Counted from the first letter of the stretch, positions 26,265-35,455 are shown. The stretch is DNA of 64,000 nucleotides from Kitasatospora viridis (GCF_007829815.1 NZ_VIWT01000001.1:4741001-4805000), one strand, 5' to 3'. Notes: generated by a model from the letters alone, not told the origin. A program made the numbers and translations.

Positions 26265-27322
26265 AGCAGATCCTCTTCTCCGGCATGATCGGTCTGGTGC
26301 TGTCGCTGTTCGGCACGCCGGCCCTGATCAAGCTGCTGGCCAAGCAGGGCTACGGGCAGTACATCCGGGACGACGGCCCCAAGGCGCACCACAGCAAGAA
26401 GGGCACGCCCACGATGGGCGGCATCGCCTTCATCCTGGCGACCCTGATCGCGTACTTCGCGACCAAGGCGATCGTCGGGGTGGCGCCGCGGGCCTCCGGC
26501 CTGCTGGTGCTCTTCCTGATGACGGGTCTGGGCCTGGTCGGCTTCCTGGACGACTACATCAAGGTGGTCAAGCGCCGCTCGCTGGGCCTGCGGGCCAAGG
26601 CGAAGCTGGCCGGCCAGTCGATCGTGGGCCTGGCCTTCGCGGTGCTGTCGCTGCAGTTCAGCGACAACCGCGGGATCACCCCGGCCTCCACCCACCTGTC
26701 CTTCGTGCAGGACTTCAGCTGGTCCGTGGGGCCGGTGCTGTTCGTGATGTTCGCGTACTTCATGATCGCGGCGATGTCGAACGGCGTGAACCTGACGGAC
26801 GGTCTGGACGGCCTGGCCACCGGCGCCTCGGTGATGGTCTTCGGCGCGTACACGTTCATCGGGATCTGGGAGTACAACCAGAGCTGCGCCAACGTGATCA
26901 CCGCGACCGCCAAGTGCTACGAGGTGCGCGACCCGCTGGACCTGGCGGTGGTCGCCTCCGCGCTGATGGGCTCGTGCTTCGGCTTCCTGTGGTGGAACAC
27001 CTCGCCGGCCAAGATCTTCATGGGTGACACCGGCTCGCTGGCCCTCGGTGGCGCGCTGGCCGGCCTGGCCATCTGCTCGCGCACCGAGATGCTGCTGGCG
27101 CTGCTCGGCGGCCTCTTCGTGATCATCACCCTGTCGGTGATCATCCAGGTCGCCTCGTTCCGGATGACCGGCAAGCGGGTCTTCAAGATGGCACCACTAC
27201 AGCACCACTTCGAACTGAAGGGCTGGAGCGAAGTCCTGATCGTGGTCCGGTTCTGGATCATCCAGGGCCTGTGCGTCGCGGTCGGCCTCGGCCTGTTCTA
27301 CGCGGGCTGGGTGAGCAACTGA
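26261..27322 (+). CDS. mraY: Phospho-MurNAc-pentapeptide transferase MraY
   Basis: 353 residues with about ten membrane helices. It transfers phospho-MurNAc-pentapeptide onto undecaprenyl phosphate to make lipid I. Conserved segments: KKGTPTMGG, the Asp pair in FLDDYIKVV, NLTDGLDGLATG, FMGDTGSLALGG and PLQHHFELKGW with the histidine cluster. The start overlaps the murF stop by 4 nt and the TGA shares one base with the murD ATG (TGATG). Confidence 0.96.
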   Translation: MKQILFSGMIGLVLSLFGTPALIKLLAKQGYGQYIRDDGPKAHHSKKGTPTMGGIAFILATLIAYFATKAIVGVAPRASGLLVLFLMTGLGLVGFLDDYIKVVKRRSLGLRAKAKLAGQSIVGLAFAVLSLQFSDNRGITPASTHLSFVQDFSWSVGPVLFVMFAYFMIAAMSNGVNLTDGLDGLATGASVMVFGAYTFIGIWEYNQSCANVITATAKCYEVRDPLDLAVVASALMGSCFGFLWWNTSPAKIFMGDTGSLALGGALAGLAICSRTEMLLALLGGLFVIITLSVIIQVASFRMTGKRVFKMAPLQHHFELKGWSEVLIVVRFWIIQGLCVAVGLGLFYAGWVSN

Positions 27323-28770
27323 TGACGGCCGACCAGCTGACGCAGTGGCAGGACCTGCCCGTGGTGGTCGCGGGCCTGGGCGTCTCCGGGATCAGCGCCG
27401 CCCGGGTGCTGCACGGCCTGGGCGCCCGGGTCACCGTGGTGGACGGCGGCGACAGCCCGGTGCTGCGCGACCGGGCCGCCGAGCTGGCGGGCATCGAGGT
27501 GCGCCTGGGTGACGGGGCCTCGCTGCCCGAGGGCACCCGACTGGTCGTCACCTCGCCCGGCTGGCCGCCGAGCAGCCCGCTGTTCGCCGCCGCGGCGGCG
27601 GCCGGGCTGGAGATCTGGGGCGACGTCGAGCTGGCCTGGCGGCTGCGCCGGCCGCTGCCCGGCACCGGCGAGCCGGCCCCCTGGCTGGCCGTCACCGGCA
27701 CCAACGGCAAGACCACCACGGTGCAGATGCTGGCCTCGATCCTGACGGCGGCCGGCAAGCACACCGCGGCCGTCGGCAACGTCGGCGTCTCGGTGCTGGA
27801 CGCGGTGCTGGCCGGTTTCGCCAACGACGCCCAGCCCTACGACGTGCTGGCCGTGGAGCTCTCCAGCTACCAGCTGCACTGGGCGCCCTCGCTGCGGGTG
27901 CACTCGGCCGCGGTGCTCAACCTGGCCCCGGACCACCTGGACTGGCACGGCTCGATGGAGGCCTACGCGGCCGACAAGGGCCGGATCTACCAGGGCAACC
28001 AGGTCGCCTGCGTCTACAACCTGGCCGACCCGGCCACCGAGGAGCTGGTCCGCGAGGCCGACGTCGAGGAGGGCTGCCGGGCGATCGGCTTCGGCCTCGG
28101 CAGCCCCGGACCGTCGAACTTCGGCGTGGTGGACGGCCTGCTGGTGGACCGCGCCTTCGTGCCGGACCGGACGAGGAGCGCGGCCGAGATCGGTGCGGTC
28201 TCCGACGTGAACCCGCCCGCCCCGCACAACATCACCAACGCGCTGGCGGCCGCCGCGCTGGCCCGCGCCTACGGCGTGGACGGCAAGGCGGTGCGGGACG
28301 GCCTGCGCGACTTCCGGCCGGACGCGCACCGGATCGCGCACGTCGCCGAGGTCGCCGGAGTGGCCTACGTGAACGACTCCAAGGCCACCAACACCCACGC
28401 GGCCGCCGCCTCGCTGCGCTCCTACGACCCGATCGTCTGGATCGCCGGCGGACTGGCCAAGGGGGCCACCTTCGACGAGCTGGTGCAGGGCGCGAGAGGG
28501 CGGTTGCGCGGGGTCGTGCTGATCGGCCGGGACCGCGCGCTGATCCGCGAGGCGCTGGCGCGACACGCCCCGGATGTGCCGGTGATCGAAGCGGCCGAGG
28601 GCCAGACTGGCGCGGTGGCGATGGCGGAGGTGGTCCGGGCGGCCGCCGGCCTCGCCCGGTCCGGCGATACCGTGCTGCTCGCCCCGGCCTGCGCCTCGAT
28701 GGACATGTTCACCAACTACGGCGAACGGGGCGACCTCTTCGCCGAGGCGGTGCGGGGGCTGACGGAGTAA
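27322..28770 (+). CDS. murD: UDP-N-acetylmuramoylalanine-D-glutamate ligase MurD
   Basis: 482 residues. It adds D-glutamate to UDP-MurNAc-L-Ala. Visible motifs are GLGVSGISAARVL (UDP-binding N-terminal domain), AVTGTNGKTTTVQML for ATP, NLAPDHLDWHGS, and YVNDSKATNTHA in the C-terminal domain. LLAPACASMDMFTNYGERGDLF is also typical. The ATG at 27322 is fixed by the one-base overlap with mraY and the start of homology. A 27-nt gap separates it from ftsW. Confidence 0.95.
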   Translation: MTADQLTQWQDLPVVVAGLGVSGISAARVLHGLGARVTVVDGGDSPVLRDRAAELAGIEVRLGDGASLPEGTRLVVTSPGWPPSSPLFAAAAAAGLEIWGDVELAWRLRRPLPGTGEPAPWLAVTGTNGKTTTVQMLASILTAAGKHTAAVGNVGVSVLDAVLAGFANDAQPYDVLAVELSSYQLHWAPSLRVHSAAVLNLAPDHLDWHGSMEAYAADKGRIYQGNQVACVYNLADPATEELVREADVEEGCRAIGFGLGSPGPSNFGVVDGLLVDRAFVPDRTRSAAEIGAVSDVNPPAPHNITNALAAAALARAYGVDGKAVRDGLRDFRPDAHRIAHVAEVAGVAYVNDSKATNTHAAAASLRSYDPIVWIAGGLAKGATFDELVQGARGRLRGVVLIGRDRALIREALARHAPDVPVIEAAEGQTGAVAMAEVVRAAAGLARSGDTVLLAPACASMDMFTNYGERGDLFAEAVRGLTE

Positions 28771-28797
28771 CACCGGGACAGAGGGGCGGAGCAGCGG

Positions 28798-30165
28798 GTG
28801 GCGGGGCAGGGGAAGACGGAGACGGCCGCACCACCGAAGGAGGGCGGCGGACCCGCACTGATCTCGGCCACCAGCACGGTCTTCAAGACCGAGGGGGCGA
28901 TGGGCCGGCTGCGGGCGCTGCGGGAGCGGCTGCACTGGACGCTGAGCCGGCCGCTCACCCCCTACTACCTGCTGCTCGGCTCCGCCTCGCTGCTGCTGGT
29001 GCTGGGCCTGGTGATGGTCTTCTCCTCGTCCAACATCACCGCGATCCACCAGGGCCTGCCCGGGCTCTACTACTTCCGCAAGCAGCTGGTCGCGGTGCTG
29101 CTGGGGGCCGCCCTGCTGGTGGCGGCGGCCCGGGTGCCGGTGGCGGTGCACCGGGTGCTGGCCTACCCGGTGCTGCTGGGCTCGATCGGCGCCATGGTGC
29201 TGGTCGCCATCCCCGGCATCGGGATGAAGGTCAACGGCAACCGGAACTGGCTGAACTTCGGCTTCTTCCAGGTGCAGCCCTCGGAGTTCGCCAAGCTGGC
29301 GCTGCTGCTCTGGGCGGCCGACCTGCTGGCCCGCAAGCAGAAGGCCGGCACCCTGACCCAGTGGAAGCACCTGCTGGTGCCGCTGGTGCCGGGTGCCCTG
29401 GTGCTGCTGATGCTGATCATGCTCGGCGGCGACATGGGCACCTCGATGATCCTGGTGGCGATGGTCTTCGCGCTGCTCTGGATGGTCGGCGCCCCGCTGC
29501 GGCTCTTCGTGGCCACCCTGGGCATCGCCGTGGTGGCCTGCACCGCGCTGATCATCACGGTGCCGCACCGGCTGGACCGGCTGGCCTGCATCGGCACCAC
29601 CAAGCCGGTGCCGAACCACGACTGCTTCCAGGCGCTGCACGGGCTCTACGCCTTCGGGCTGGGCGGCACCTTCGGCACCGGCCTGGGCGCGGGCTACGAG
29701 AAGTGGGGCCAGCTGCCCGAGGCGCACACCGACTTCATCTTCGCCGCGACCGGTGAGGAACTCGGTCTGGTGGGGACGCTGTCGGTGATCGGTCTCTTCG
29801 CGGCACTAGGGTATGCGGGTATCCGAGTGGCCATCGGCACGAAGGACCCCTTCGTCAGGTACGCCGCGGGAGCCGCCACCACGTGGATCATGGCGCAGGC
29901 CATGATCAACCTGGGGTCGGCGCTGGGACTGCTGCCCATCGCGGGCGTACCCCTGCCGCTGTTCTCCTACGGGGGATCCGCCATGCTGTCGGCCATGACG
30001 GCACTCGGGATGCTGCTCTGCTTCGCCCGCAGCATCCCAGGAGCCAAGGCGGCGTTGGCCGCCCGGAGCTCGAAGTCCCGGTTCAGGACAGGTCTGCGCC
30101 GGGTGCTGCCACGACGACGAACCACAGCGCGCCCGACTGCTCGGGCGCCGCGCAGGGAGCGGTGA
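28798..30165 (+). CDS. ftsW: Septal peptidoglycan polymerase FtsW
   Basis: 455 residues, a SEDS glycosyltransferase with about ten membrane helices that polymerises lipid II at the septum with FtsI. Conserved SEDS segments are NRNWLNFGFFQVQPSEFAKL, GGDMGTSMILV, PEAHTDFIFAATGEELGLVG, and PLPLFSYGGSAMLS. A cytoplasmic N-terminal region of about 50 residues and a C-terminal Arg-rich tail of about 50 residues (many RR and TA repeats) are longer than in Gram-negative FtsW. GTG start with GGAG upstream. Confidence 0.95.
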   Translation: MAGQGKTETAAPPKEGGGPALISATSTVFKTEGAMGRLRALRERLHWTLSRPLTPYYLLLGSASLLLVLGLVMVFSSSNITAIHQGLPGLYYFRKQLVAVLLGAALLVAAARVPVAVHRVLAYPVLLGSIGAMVLVAIPGIGMKVNGNRNWLNFGFFQVQPSEFAKLALLLWAADLLARKQKAGTLTQWKHLLVPLVPGALVLLMLIMLGGDMGTSMILVAMVFALLWMVGAPLRLFVATLGIAVVACTALIITVPHRLDRLACIGTTKPVPNHDCFQALHGLYAFGLGGTFGTGLGAGYEKWGQLPEAHTDFIFAATGEELGLVGTLSVIGLFAALGYAGIRVAIGTKDPFVRYAAGAATTWIMAQAMINLGSALGLLPIAGVPLPLFSYGGSAMLSAMTALGMLLCFARSIPGAKAALAARSSKSRFRTGLRRVLPRRRTTARPTARAPRRER

Positions 30166-30171
30166 ATTTCG

Positions 30172-31278
30172 GTGCATGTCGTACTCGCCGGCGGAGGCAC
30201 CGCCGGTCACATCGAGCCGGCCATGGCGCTCGCGGACGCGCTGCGCAGGCACGACCCCAGCATCGGCATCACCGCGCTCGGCACCGAGCGCGGCCTGGAG
30301 ACCCGGCTGGTGCCCGAGCGCGGCTACCAGCTGGAGCTGATCCCGGCCGTACCGCTGCCGCGCAAGCCCACCCCCGAGCTGATCACCGTGCCGGGCCGGC
30401 TGCGCGGCACCGTGCGCGCGGCCCAGGAGATCATCGAGCGGGTCAACGCGGACGCGGTGGTCGGCTTCGGCGGCTACGTCGCGATGCCCGCCTACCTGGC
30501 GGCCAAGCGGGCCGGCGTGCCGATCGTGGTGCACGAGGCCAACGCCCGGCCCGGCCTGGCCAACAAGATCGGCGCCCGCTACAGCGACTTCGTCGCGGTC
30601 TCCACCCCGGACAGCAAGCTGCGCGACTCGCGCTACATCGGCATCCCGCTGCGCCGCACCATCGCCACCCTGGACCGCAACGCGGTCCGGCCCGAGGCCC
30701 GCGCCTACTTCGGCCTGGACCAGCGGCTGCCCACCCTGCTGGTCTCCGGCGGGTCGCAGGGCGCCCGGCGGCTGAACGAGACGGTCCAGGCGATCGCGCC
30801 GCGGCTGCAGCAGTACGGCGTGCAGATCCTGCACGCGGTCGGCCCGAAGAACGAGCTGCCGCAGATCGACGACATCCCGGGGATGCCGCCGTACCGGGCG
30901 CTGCCCTACGTGGACCGGATGGACCTGGCCTACGCCGCGGCCGACCTGATGCTCTGCCGGGCCGGCGCGATGACGGTGGCCGAGCTGGCCGCGGTCGGCC
31001 TGCCGGCCGCCTTCGTGCCGCTGCCGATCGGCAACGGCGAGCAGCGGCTGAACGCCCAGCCGATGGTGAAGGCGGGCGGCGGCCTGCTGGTGGACGACGC
31101 CGAGCTGACCCCGGACTGGGTGCTGCGCAACGTGCTGCCGGTGCTGACCGACCCGCAGAAGCTCTGGGACATGAGCCGGGCGGCGGCCGAGTTCGGCCGC
31201 CGGGACGCCGACGACCTGCTGGTGGGCATGGTCTACGAGGCGATCGACGCCGCCCGCGGTGGCCGCAGGCGTGGCTGA
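30172..31278 (+). CDS. murG: Undecaprenyl-PP-MurNAc-pentapeptide GlcNAc transferase MurG
   Basis: 368 residues, a peripheral GT28 enzyme that adds GlcNAc to lipid I to make lipid II on the inner membrane face. G-loops are GGGTAGHIEPAMALA at the N terminus and VSGGSQGARRLNETV in the middle. Further family motifs are GFGGYVAMPAYLAA, HEANARPGLANK and CRAGAMTVAELAAVGLPA. GTG start 6 nt after the ftsW stop. Its 3' end overlaps the ftsQ start. Confidence 0.96.
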   Translation: MHVVLAGGGTAGHIEPAMALADALRRHDPSIGITALGTERGLETRLVPERGYQLELIPAVPLPRKPTPELITVPGRLRGTVRAAQEIIERVNADAVVGFGGYVAMPAYLAAKRAGVPIVVHEANARPGLANKIGARYSDFVAVSTPDSKLRDSRYIGIPLRRTIATLDRNAVRPEARAYFGLDQRLPTLLVSGGSQGARRLNETVQAIAPRLQQYGVQILHAVGPKNELPQIDDIPGMPPYRALPYVDRMDLAYAAADLMLCRAGAMTVAELAAVGLPAAFVPLPIGNGEQRLNAQPMVKAGGGLLVDDAELTPDWVLRNVLPVLTDPQKLWDMSRAAAEFGRRDADDLLVGMVYEAIDAARGGRRRG

Positions 31279-32077
31279 CCGTCCGTCCGGTGCGGACCGG
31301 GAGGCCGCGGGCACCGGGGGGCGGGCCGCGGACGAGTTCGCGGAGGACGAGCGCGATGCCGCCCCGCTGCGGCTCTCCCGGCGCGGCATCGCGGTGCTCA
31401 GCGGCTTCGTCGCGCTGCTGCTCGCGGTGGCCGGCTGGCTGTTCTTCTTCTCCTCGGTGCTGGACGTCCAGGACGTCGCGGTGCAGGGGCTGCGCAACGA
31501 CCAGTTGACCGTCGATCAGGTGCGCCAGGCCATAGGGCCGGTGGGCCACGGGCCGCTGGCCCGGGTGGACCTGGACGCGGTGCAGCACCGGGTGGAGGCG
31601 ATCCCGCGGGTGGCCCGGGCCGAGGTCTGGCGGGGCTGGCCGCACACCCTGCGGGTCAAGGTGATCGAGCGTCAGGCCGTGGCCGCGGTCAAGGGTCCTG
31701 ACGGAAAGTTCACACAAATGGATGCTTCCGGGGTGAGCTTCGCCACCGAGGCCACCCCGCCGCCGGGCGTTCCGGTGGTGGAGGTCCAGCTCAGCCAGGC
31801 CGCCCAGGACGCCGCCGCGGCGCTCCCGGAGTCCGTCCTGGTGCAGGGAGCGGTGCAGGTCGCGGCCGGTCTGCCGGCCGAAGTGGCCAAGCAGGGCCCG
31901 TCGATGCTGGTCCGTTCGTATGACGACATCGAGGTACGACTGCCCAACGGGGTCACCGTGCGCTGGGGGAGTCCGGAGCGGACCGACCGCAAGGCGACGG
32001 TGCTCCGGGCACTGCTCAAGCGATCGGCCAAGGTCTACGACGTGACCGCTCCTGACGCCCCGGCGATCTCGGGTTGA
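31271..32077 (+). CDS. ftsQ: Divisome protein FtsQ
   Basis: 268 residues from GTG 31271, which overlaps the murG stop by 8 nt. An in-frame GTG at 31259 would add four residues and cannot be excluded. A charged cytoplasmic tail of about 38 residues leads to one membrane helix (GIAVLSGFVALLLAVAGWLF). The extracellular POTRA domain follows (VLDVQDVAVQGLRNDQLTVDQV), then the FtsQ beta domain (RAEVWRGWPHTLRVKVIERQAVA). It recruits FtsL/DivIC and regulates septal synthesis. In streptomycetes it is needed for sporulation septation. Confidence 0.93.
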   Translation: MADRPSGADREAAGTGGRAADEFAEDERDAAPLRLSRRGIAVLSGFVALLLAVAGWLFFFSSVLDVQDVAVQGLRNDQLTVDQVRQAIGPVGHGPLARVDLDAVQHRVEAIPRVARAEVWRGWPHTLRVKVIERQAVAAVKGPDGKFTQMDASGVSFATEATPPPGVPVVEVQLSQAAQDAAAALPESVLVQGAVQVAAGLPAEVAKQGPSMLVRSYDDIEVRLPNGVTVRWGSPERTDRKATVLRALLKRSAKVYDVTAPDAPAISG

Positions 32078-32446
32078 CCGAAATCCGGTAGGTTCTGTAG
32101 CCGTGGGGTCATTGACGGTCCGTCGGTGACTCCTCGACGCTGGGTGGTCCCACCCCGGTCTGCACGACCGGGCGATGATCACATAGGCTCAAAAGAAAAA
32201 AGGGAAGCTCGGCGTGTTCGTTGAACACGGGCCCGCCCGGCACTTAGTGTCCTGTGTCACCAGGCTGTGCCTCGCGGCTCACTGACGAAGGCACGGAGTG
32301 AACTCTCAACGTCAAGTTTAGGGTTCGGGTCGGCGGTCTCCATTTCGGACAATCAGTCAGGAACCGGGCTCCCCACCCATCGACATCCGTCGGACCTCCC
32401 AGACCCAGGAGGCCGACCCGGACATCCGAGGCGAGAGGCCTTCGAC
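32078..32446 (+). promoter_or_regulatory. ftsZ promoter region, 369-nt intergenic stretch
   Basis: No gene is present. The stretch is unusually AT-rich for this genome around 32190-32202 (AAAAGAAAAAAGGG). It contains at least one good promoter candidate at 32221-32250. An additional TTGACG stands at 32112-32117, with no good -10 after it. ftsZ of streptomycetes is known to be transcribed from several promoters, one sporulation-specific, in the gap after ftsQ. The candidates here agree with that layout, but which is developmental cannot be told by eye. Confidence 0.6.
32221..32250 (+). promoter_or_regulatory. Putative ftsZ promoter
   Basis: TTGAAC (32221-32226) and TAGTGT (32245-32250) are separated by 18 bp, a good fit to the vegetative-type TTGACN/TANNNT pattern of streptomycetes. 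The predicted mRNA leader before ftsZ would be about 190 nt. Confidence 0.5.
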
Positions 32447-33661
32447 GTGGCAGCACCGCAGAACTACCTCGCAGTCATCAAGGTCGTCGGCATCGGCGGC
32501 GGTGGTGTGAACGCCATCAACCGGATGATCGAGGTCGGGCTGAAGGGCGTCGAGTTCATCGCGATCAACACCGACGCGCAGGCCCTGCTGATGAGCGACG
32601 CCGACGTCAAGCTCGACGTCGGCCGCGAGCTGACCCGCGGCCTCGGCGCCGGCGCCAACCCCGAGGTCGGCCGCAAGGCCGCCGAGGACCACCGCGAGGA
32701 GATCGAGGAGGTCCTCAAGGGGGCCGACATGGTCTTCGTCACCGCCGGCGAGGGCGGCGGCACCGGCACCGGCGGCGCGCCGGTGGTGGCCAACATCGCC
32801 CGCTCGCTCGGCGCCCTGACCATCGGCGTGGTCACCCGCCCCTTCACCTTCGAGGGCCGCCGCCGGGCCAACCAGGCCGAGGACGGCATCGCCTCGCTGC
32901 GCGAGGAGGTGGACACCCTGATCGTCATCCCGAACGACCGGCTGCTCTCCATCTCCGACCGCCAGGTCAGCGTGCTGGACGCGTTCCGCTCGGCCGACCA
33001 GGTGCTGCTCTCCGGTGTCCAGGGCATCACCGACCTGATCACCACCCCCGGCCTGATCAACCTGGACTTCGCCGACGTCAAGTCGGTCATGTCGGACGCC
33101 GGTTCGGCGCTGATGGGGATCGGCTCGGCGCGCGGCGAGGACCGGGCCAAGGCGGCCGCCGTGATGGCGATCTCCTCCCCGCTGCTGGAGGCCTCGATCG
33201 ACGGCGCCCGCGGCGTGCTGCTCTCCATCTCCGGCGGCTCCGACCTCGGCCTCTTCGAGATCAACGAGTCGGCCCAGCTGGTCAGCGAGGCGGCCCACCC
33301 GGAGGCCAACATCATCTTCGGCGCGGTGATCGACGACGCGCTCGGCGACGAGGTGCGGGTCACCGTGATCGCGGCCGGCTTCGACGGCGGGCAGCCGCCG
33401 GCGATCGTGCGCGAGCCGGTGGTGAAGTCCGCCACCCAGAGCCAGTCCGGCGCGACGCCGGAGCGCCCGAGCGGCCGGCCGTACGGCGGGGTCGGCTCGG
33501 TGACGGGCCGTTCGGGCGAGGAGTCCGGCGCCGCGGCCCATGCGCCGGTCCGCGCCGAGACCACGGTCGCCCCGCCGGTCCCGCCGCAGGTGCAGCCGGC
33601 CAAGCTGCCCTACGTGGAGAGCCCGGCCGAGGAGCTCGACGTGCCGGACTTCCTGAAGTAA
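32447..33661 (+). CDS. ftsZ: Cell division GTPase FtsZ
   Basis: 404 residues. The GTPase forms the Z ring or, in aerial hyphae, ladders of Z rings. Motifs: VVGIGGGGVNAINRM, tubulin signature GEGGGTGTGGAPV, the T7-loop region with NLDFADVKSVM and the C-terminal conserved tail (EELDVPDFLK) that docks SepF and other partners. A variable linker rich in Ala, Pro and Ser lies before the tail (about residues 320-390). The GTG at 32447 is chosen because the conserved N terminus begins APQNYLAVIKVVGIGG, and GCGAGAGG precedes it. Confidence 0.97.
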   Translation: MAAPQNYLAVIKVVGIGGGGVNAINRMIEVGLKGVEFIAINTDAQALLMSDADVKLDVGRELTRGLGAGANPEVGRKAAEDHREEIEEVLKGADMVFVTAGEGGGTGTGGAPVVANIARSLGALTIGVVTRPFTFEGRRRANQAEDGIASLREEVDTLIVIPNDRLLSISDRQVSVLDAFRSADQVLLSGVQGITDLITTPGLINLDFADVKSVMSDAGSALMGIGSARGEDRAKAAAVMAISSPLLEASIDGARGVLLSISGGSDLGLFEINESAQLVSEAAHPEANIIFGAVIDDALGDEVRVTVIAAGFDGGQPPAIVREPVVKSATQSQSGATPERPSGRPYGGVGSVTGRSGEESGAAAHAPVRAETTVAPPVPPQVQPAKLPYVESPAEELDVPDFLK

Positions 33662-33703
33662 GGCCCGGCTCGACTACTTTGTAAGATTTTTCGAAGGGTT
33701 TGG

Positions 33704-33740
33704 TGCCCACCTCGCCGACCGGAGTCGGCCGGGGTGGGCA
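33704..33740 (+). terminator. Stem-loop after ftsZ
   Basis: Outer arms TGCCCACC (33704-33711) and GGTGGGCA (33733-33740) enclose an inner CCGAC/GTCGG pair. It sits in the 132-nt gap between ftsZ and ylmE and lacks a U-tract. It could be a partial terminator or an RNA stabiliser for the ftsZ message. Confidence 0.45.
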
Positions 33741-33793
33741 TCGCCATGTCGACGCCACGTCGACCGTGGCAGGACGACGAACAGGCAAGGGAC

Positions 33794-34537
33794 ATGACGA
33801 ACCAGCAGCCGCCAGGGTTCCCGACGGACCGTCTGGAGCAGCTCAGGAGCGGCCTGTCCGTGGTCGAACGAAGGATCGACGCGGCCTGCGCCGCAGCGGG
33901 CCGGCCGCGCTCCGAGGTGACCCTGGTGGTGGTGACCAAGACCTACCCCGCCTCGGACACCCGTCTGCTGGCCTCGCTGGGGGTCCGCGAGGTGGCCGAG
34001 AACCGGGACCAGGACGCGGCGCCCAAGGCGGCCGACTGCGCCGACCTGCCGCTGGTCTGGCACTTCGTCGGACAGTTGCAGACCAACAAGGCGCGCTCGG
34101 TCGCGCGCTACGCGCACCATGTCCACTCGATCGACCGGTCGCGCCTGGTCACGGCGCTGTCCGAGGCGGTGCTGCGGGCCGAACGGCCGGGGTTGGGCTG
34201 CCTGGTGCAGGTCGCGCTGGACGGCGGCAGCGCCGCGGGGCGGGCCGGCGTGGACCCGGACCGGGTCGGCGAACTGGCCGATCTGATCGCCGACACGCCC
34301 GGGCTGCGGCTGGACGGTGTGATGACCGTCGCTCCGCTGACCGGACCGTTGGCGGGCGACCCGGCCGCCGCCTTCGGGCGACTGGCGGAAATCGCAACCG
34401 CCGTACGCGCGAGCCATCCTGCTGCCACGATGGTGTCGGCAGGCATGAGCGGCGATCTGGAGCAGGCGATCGCCGCCGGAGCGACACATGTACGCGTCGG
34501 TACGGCGGTGCTCGGTGCGCGGTCACCCCTCGGGTAA
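33794..34537 (+). CDS. ylmE: YggS/YlmE-family PLP-binding protein
   Basis: 247 residues, a fold-type III pyridoxal-phosphate protein without known catalytic reaction, involved in PLP and amino-acid homeostasis and conserved in dcw clusters. The PLP lysine lies in LVVVTKTYPASD. Other motifs are GVREVAENRDQDAAPKA, WHFVGQLQTNKA, LVQVALDGG and SAGMSGDLEQAI. The ATG at 33794 has AAGGGA 5 nt upstream. Two in-frame starts upstream (33734, 33746) would add a tail not seen in relatives. It directly follows ftsZ here; a laccase-domain gene is expected in between and is absent. Confidence 0.92.
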   Translation: MTNQQPPGFPTDRLEQLRSGLSVVERRIDAACAAAGRPRSEVTLVVVTKTYPASDTRLLASLGVREVAENRDQDAAPKAADCADLPLVWHFVGQLQTNKARSVARYAHHVHSIDRSRLVTALSEAVLRAERPGLGCLVQVALDGGSAAGRAGVDPDRVGELADLIADTPGLRLDGVMTVAPLTGPLAGDPAAAFGRLAEIATAVRASHPAATMVSAGMSGDLEQAIAAGATHVRVGTAVLGARSPLG

Positions 34538-34840
34538 CGTCACCGGGTAGTAGATCAGACTGCCGGACAAATCGGGACAGATCACCGATTCGTCCGGTCG
34601 AACAACCATTGTGGATCGTATGTCCGCGGCCACGCGCACGGACTGACGGGTCATCGGCTACCCCACGGGGGTACCTCCCGGCCGAAAGCCGGGGGATTCG
34701 CCGGGATCTGACGGAAGGTGAGCGGACCGCGGTCCTGGACATCCGACTCCTCGGCTACGGGCCACCGTACTCGACGGAGCCGGGTCTCGCGGGCCGAGCG
34801 GTGTCGGAACCCGATCCACCACAGAGCGGAGGACAGGAGC
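34538..34840 (+). promoter_or_regulatory. ylmE-sepF intergenic region
   Basis: 303 nt without a gene. It ends with a strong ribosome binding site (GGAGGACAGGAG) before sepF. A hairpin-forming repeat element lies at 34671-34696. The upstream half has AT-richer tracts (34560-34620) where a sepF promoter could lie, but I could not identify a convincing -35/-10 pair. Confidence 0.4.
34671..34696 (+). repeat. Dispersed hairpin repeat, copy 1
   Basis: The element reads GTACCTCCCGGCCGAAAGCC followed by GGGGGAT and folds into a hairpin (CCCGGC with GCCGGG around CGAAA). It resembles the inverted copies inside the small membrane protein gene at 49795-49848. I recall similar sequences as abundant in streptomycete genomes. 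Confidence 0.5.
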
Positions 34841-35455
34841 ATGGCCGGCGCAATGCGCAAGATGGCGGTCTACCTCGGCCTCGTGGAGGACGAGACGTAC
34901 GACGGCCAGGGTTACGACCCGGACGACGACTACGACACGGACCCCGAGCCGATCAGGACCGGGCGGGCCGAGGAGATCCCGCGCCCGGCGGAGCCCGTGA
35001 CACCCCCGACGGCGCAGGTCGCCTCGATCGCGCCCCAGCCCCAACCGGTGGCGGCCGCGGTGCCGATCCGGGCCGAGCAGCGGATGGCCCCCGTGTCGTC
35101 CATCACACCCGAACGCCGTCAGAACCTGGAGAAGAGTGCCCCGGTGATCATGCCCAAGGTCGTGAACGAGCGGGAGCCGTACCGCATCACCACGCTGCAC
35201 CCCCGGACCTACAACGAGGCCCGTACCATCGGGGAACAGTTCCGCGGCGGCACCCCGGTGATCATGAATCTGACCGAGATGGACGACACCGACGCGAAGC
35301 GACTCGTAGACTTCGCCGCTGGACTCGTCTTCGGTCTGCACGGCAGCATTGAGCGCGTGACGCAGAAGGTGTTCCTGCTGTCTCCTGCTAACGTCGATGT
35401 CACGGCGGAGGACAAGGCTCGGATCGCCGAGGGTGGGTTCTTCAACCAGAGCTGA
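34841..35455 (+). CDS. sepF: Z-ring anchor SepF
   Basis: 204 residues. The N terminus MAGAMRKMAVYLGLVEDE is the amphipathic membrane-binding helix of actinomycete SepF. An acidic Pro-rich linker follows (to about residue 110). The C-terminal SepF core spans about residues 115-200 (ITTLHPRTYNEARTIGEQFRGGTPVIMNLTEM, RLVDFAAGLVFGLHGSIERV). It binds the FtsZ tail and tethers the ring to the membrane. The ATG has a very strong ribosome binding site. Confidence 0.95.
   Translation: MAGAMRKMAVYLGLVEDETYDGQGYDPDDDYDTDPEPIRTGRAEEIPRPAEPVTPPTAQVASIAPQPQPVAAAVPIRAEQRMAPVSSITPERRQNLEKSAPVIMPKVVNEREPYRITTLHPRTYNEARTIGEQFRGGTPVIMNLTEMDDTDAKRLVDFAAGLVFGLHGSIERVTQKVFLLSPANVDVTAEDKARIAEGGFFNQS

Noticed and set aside
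32078..32446. WhiG-type promoter before ftsZ
   Set aside because: No TAAA followed by GCCGATAA at the proper distance was found in the gap.
33662..33793. Remnant of a ylmD gene between ftsZ and ylmE
   Set aside because: 132 nt is too short for the gene, and I find no translated fragment resembling a laccase domain in any frame.
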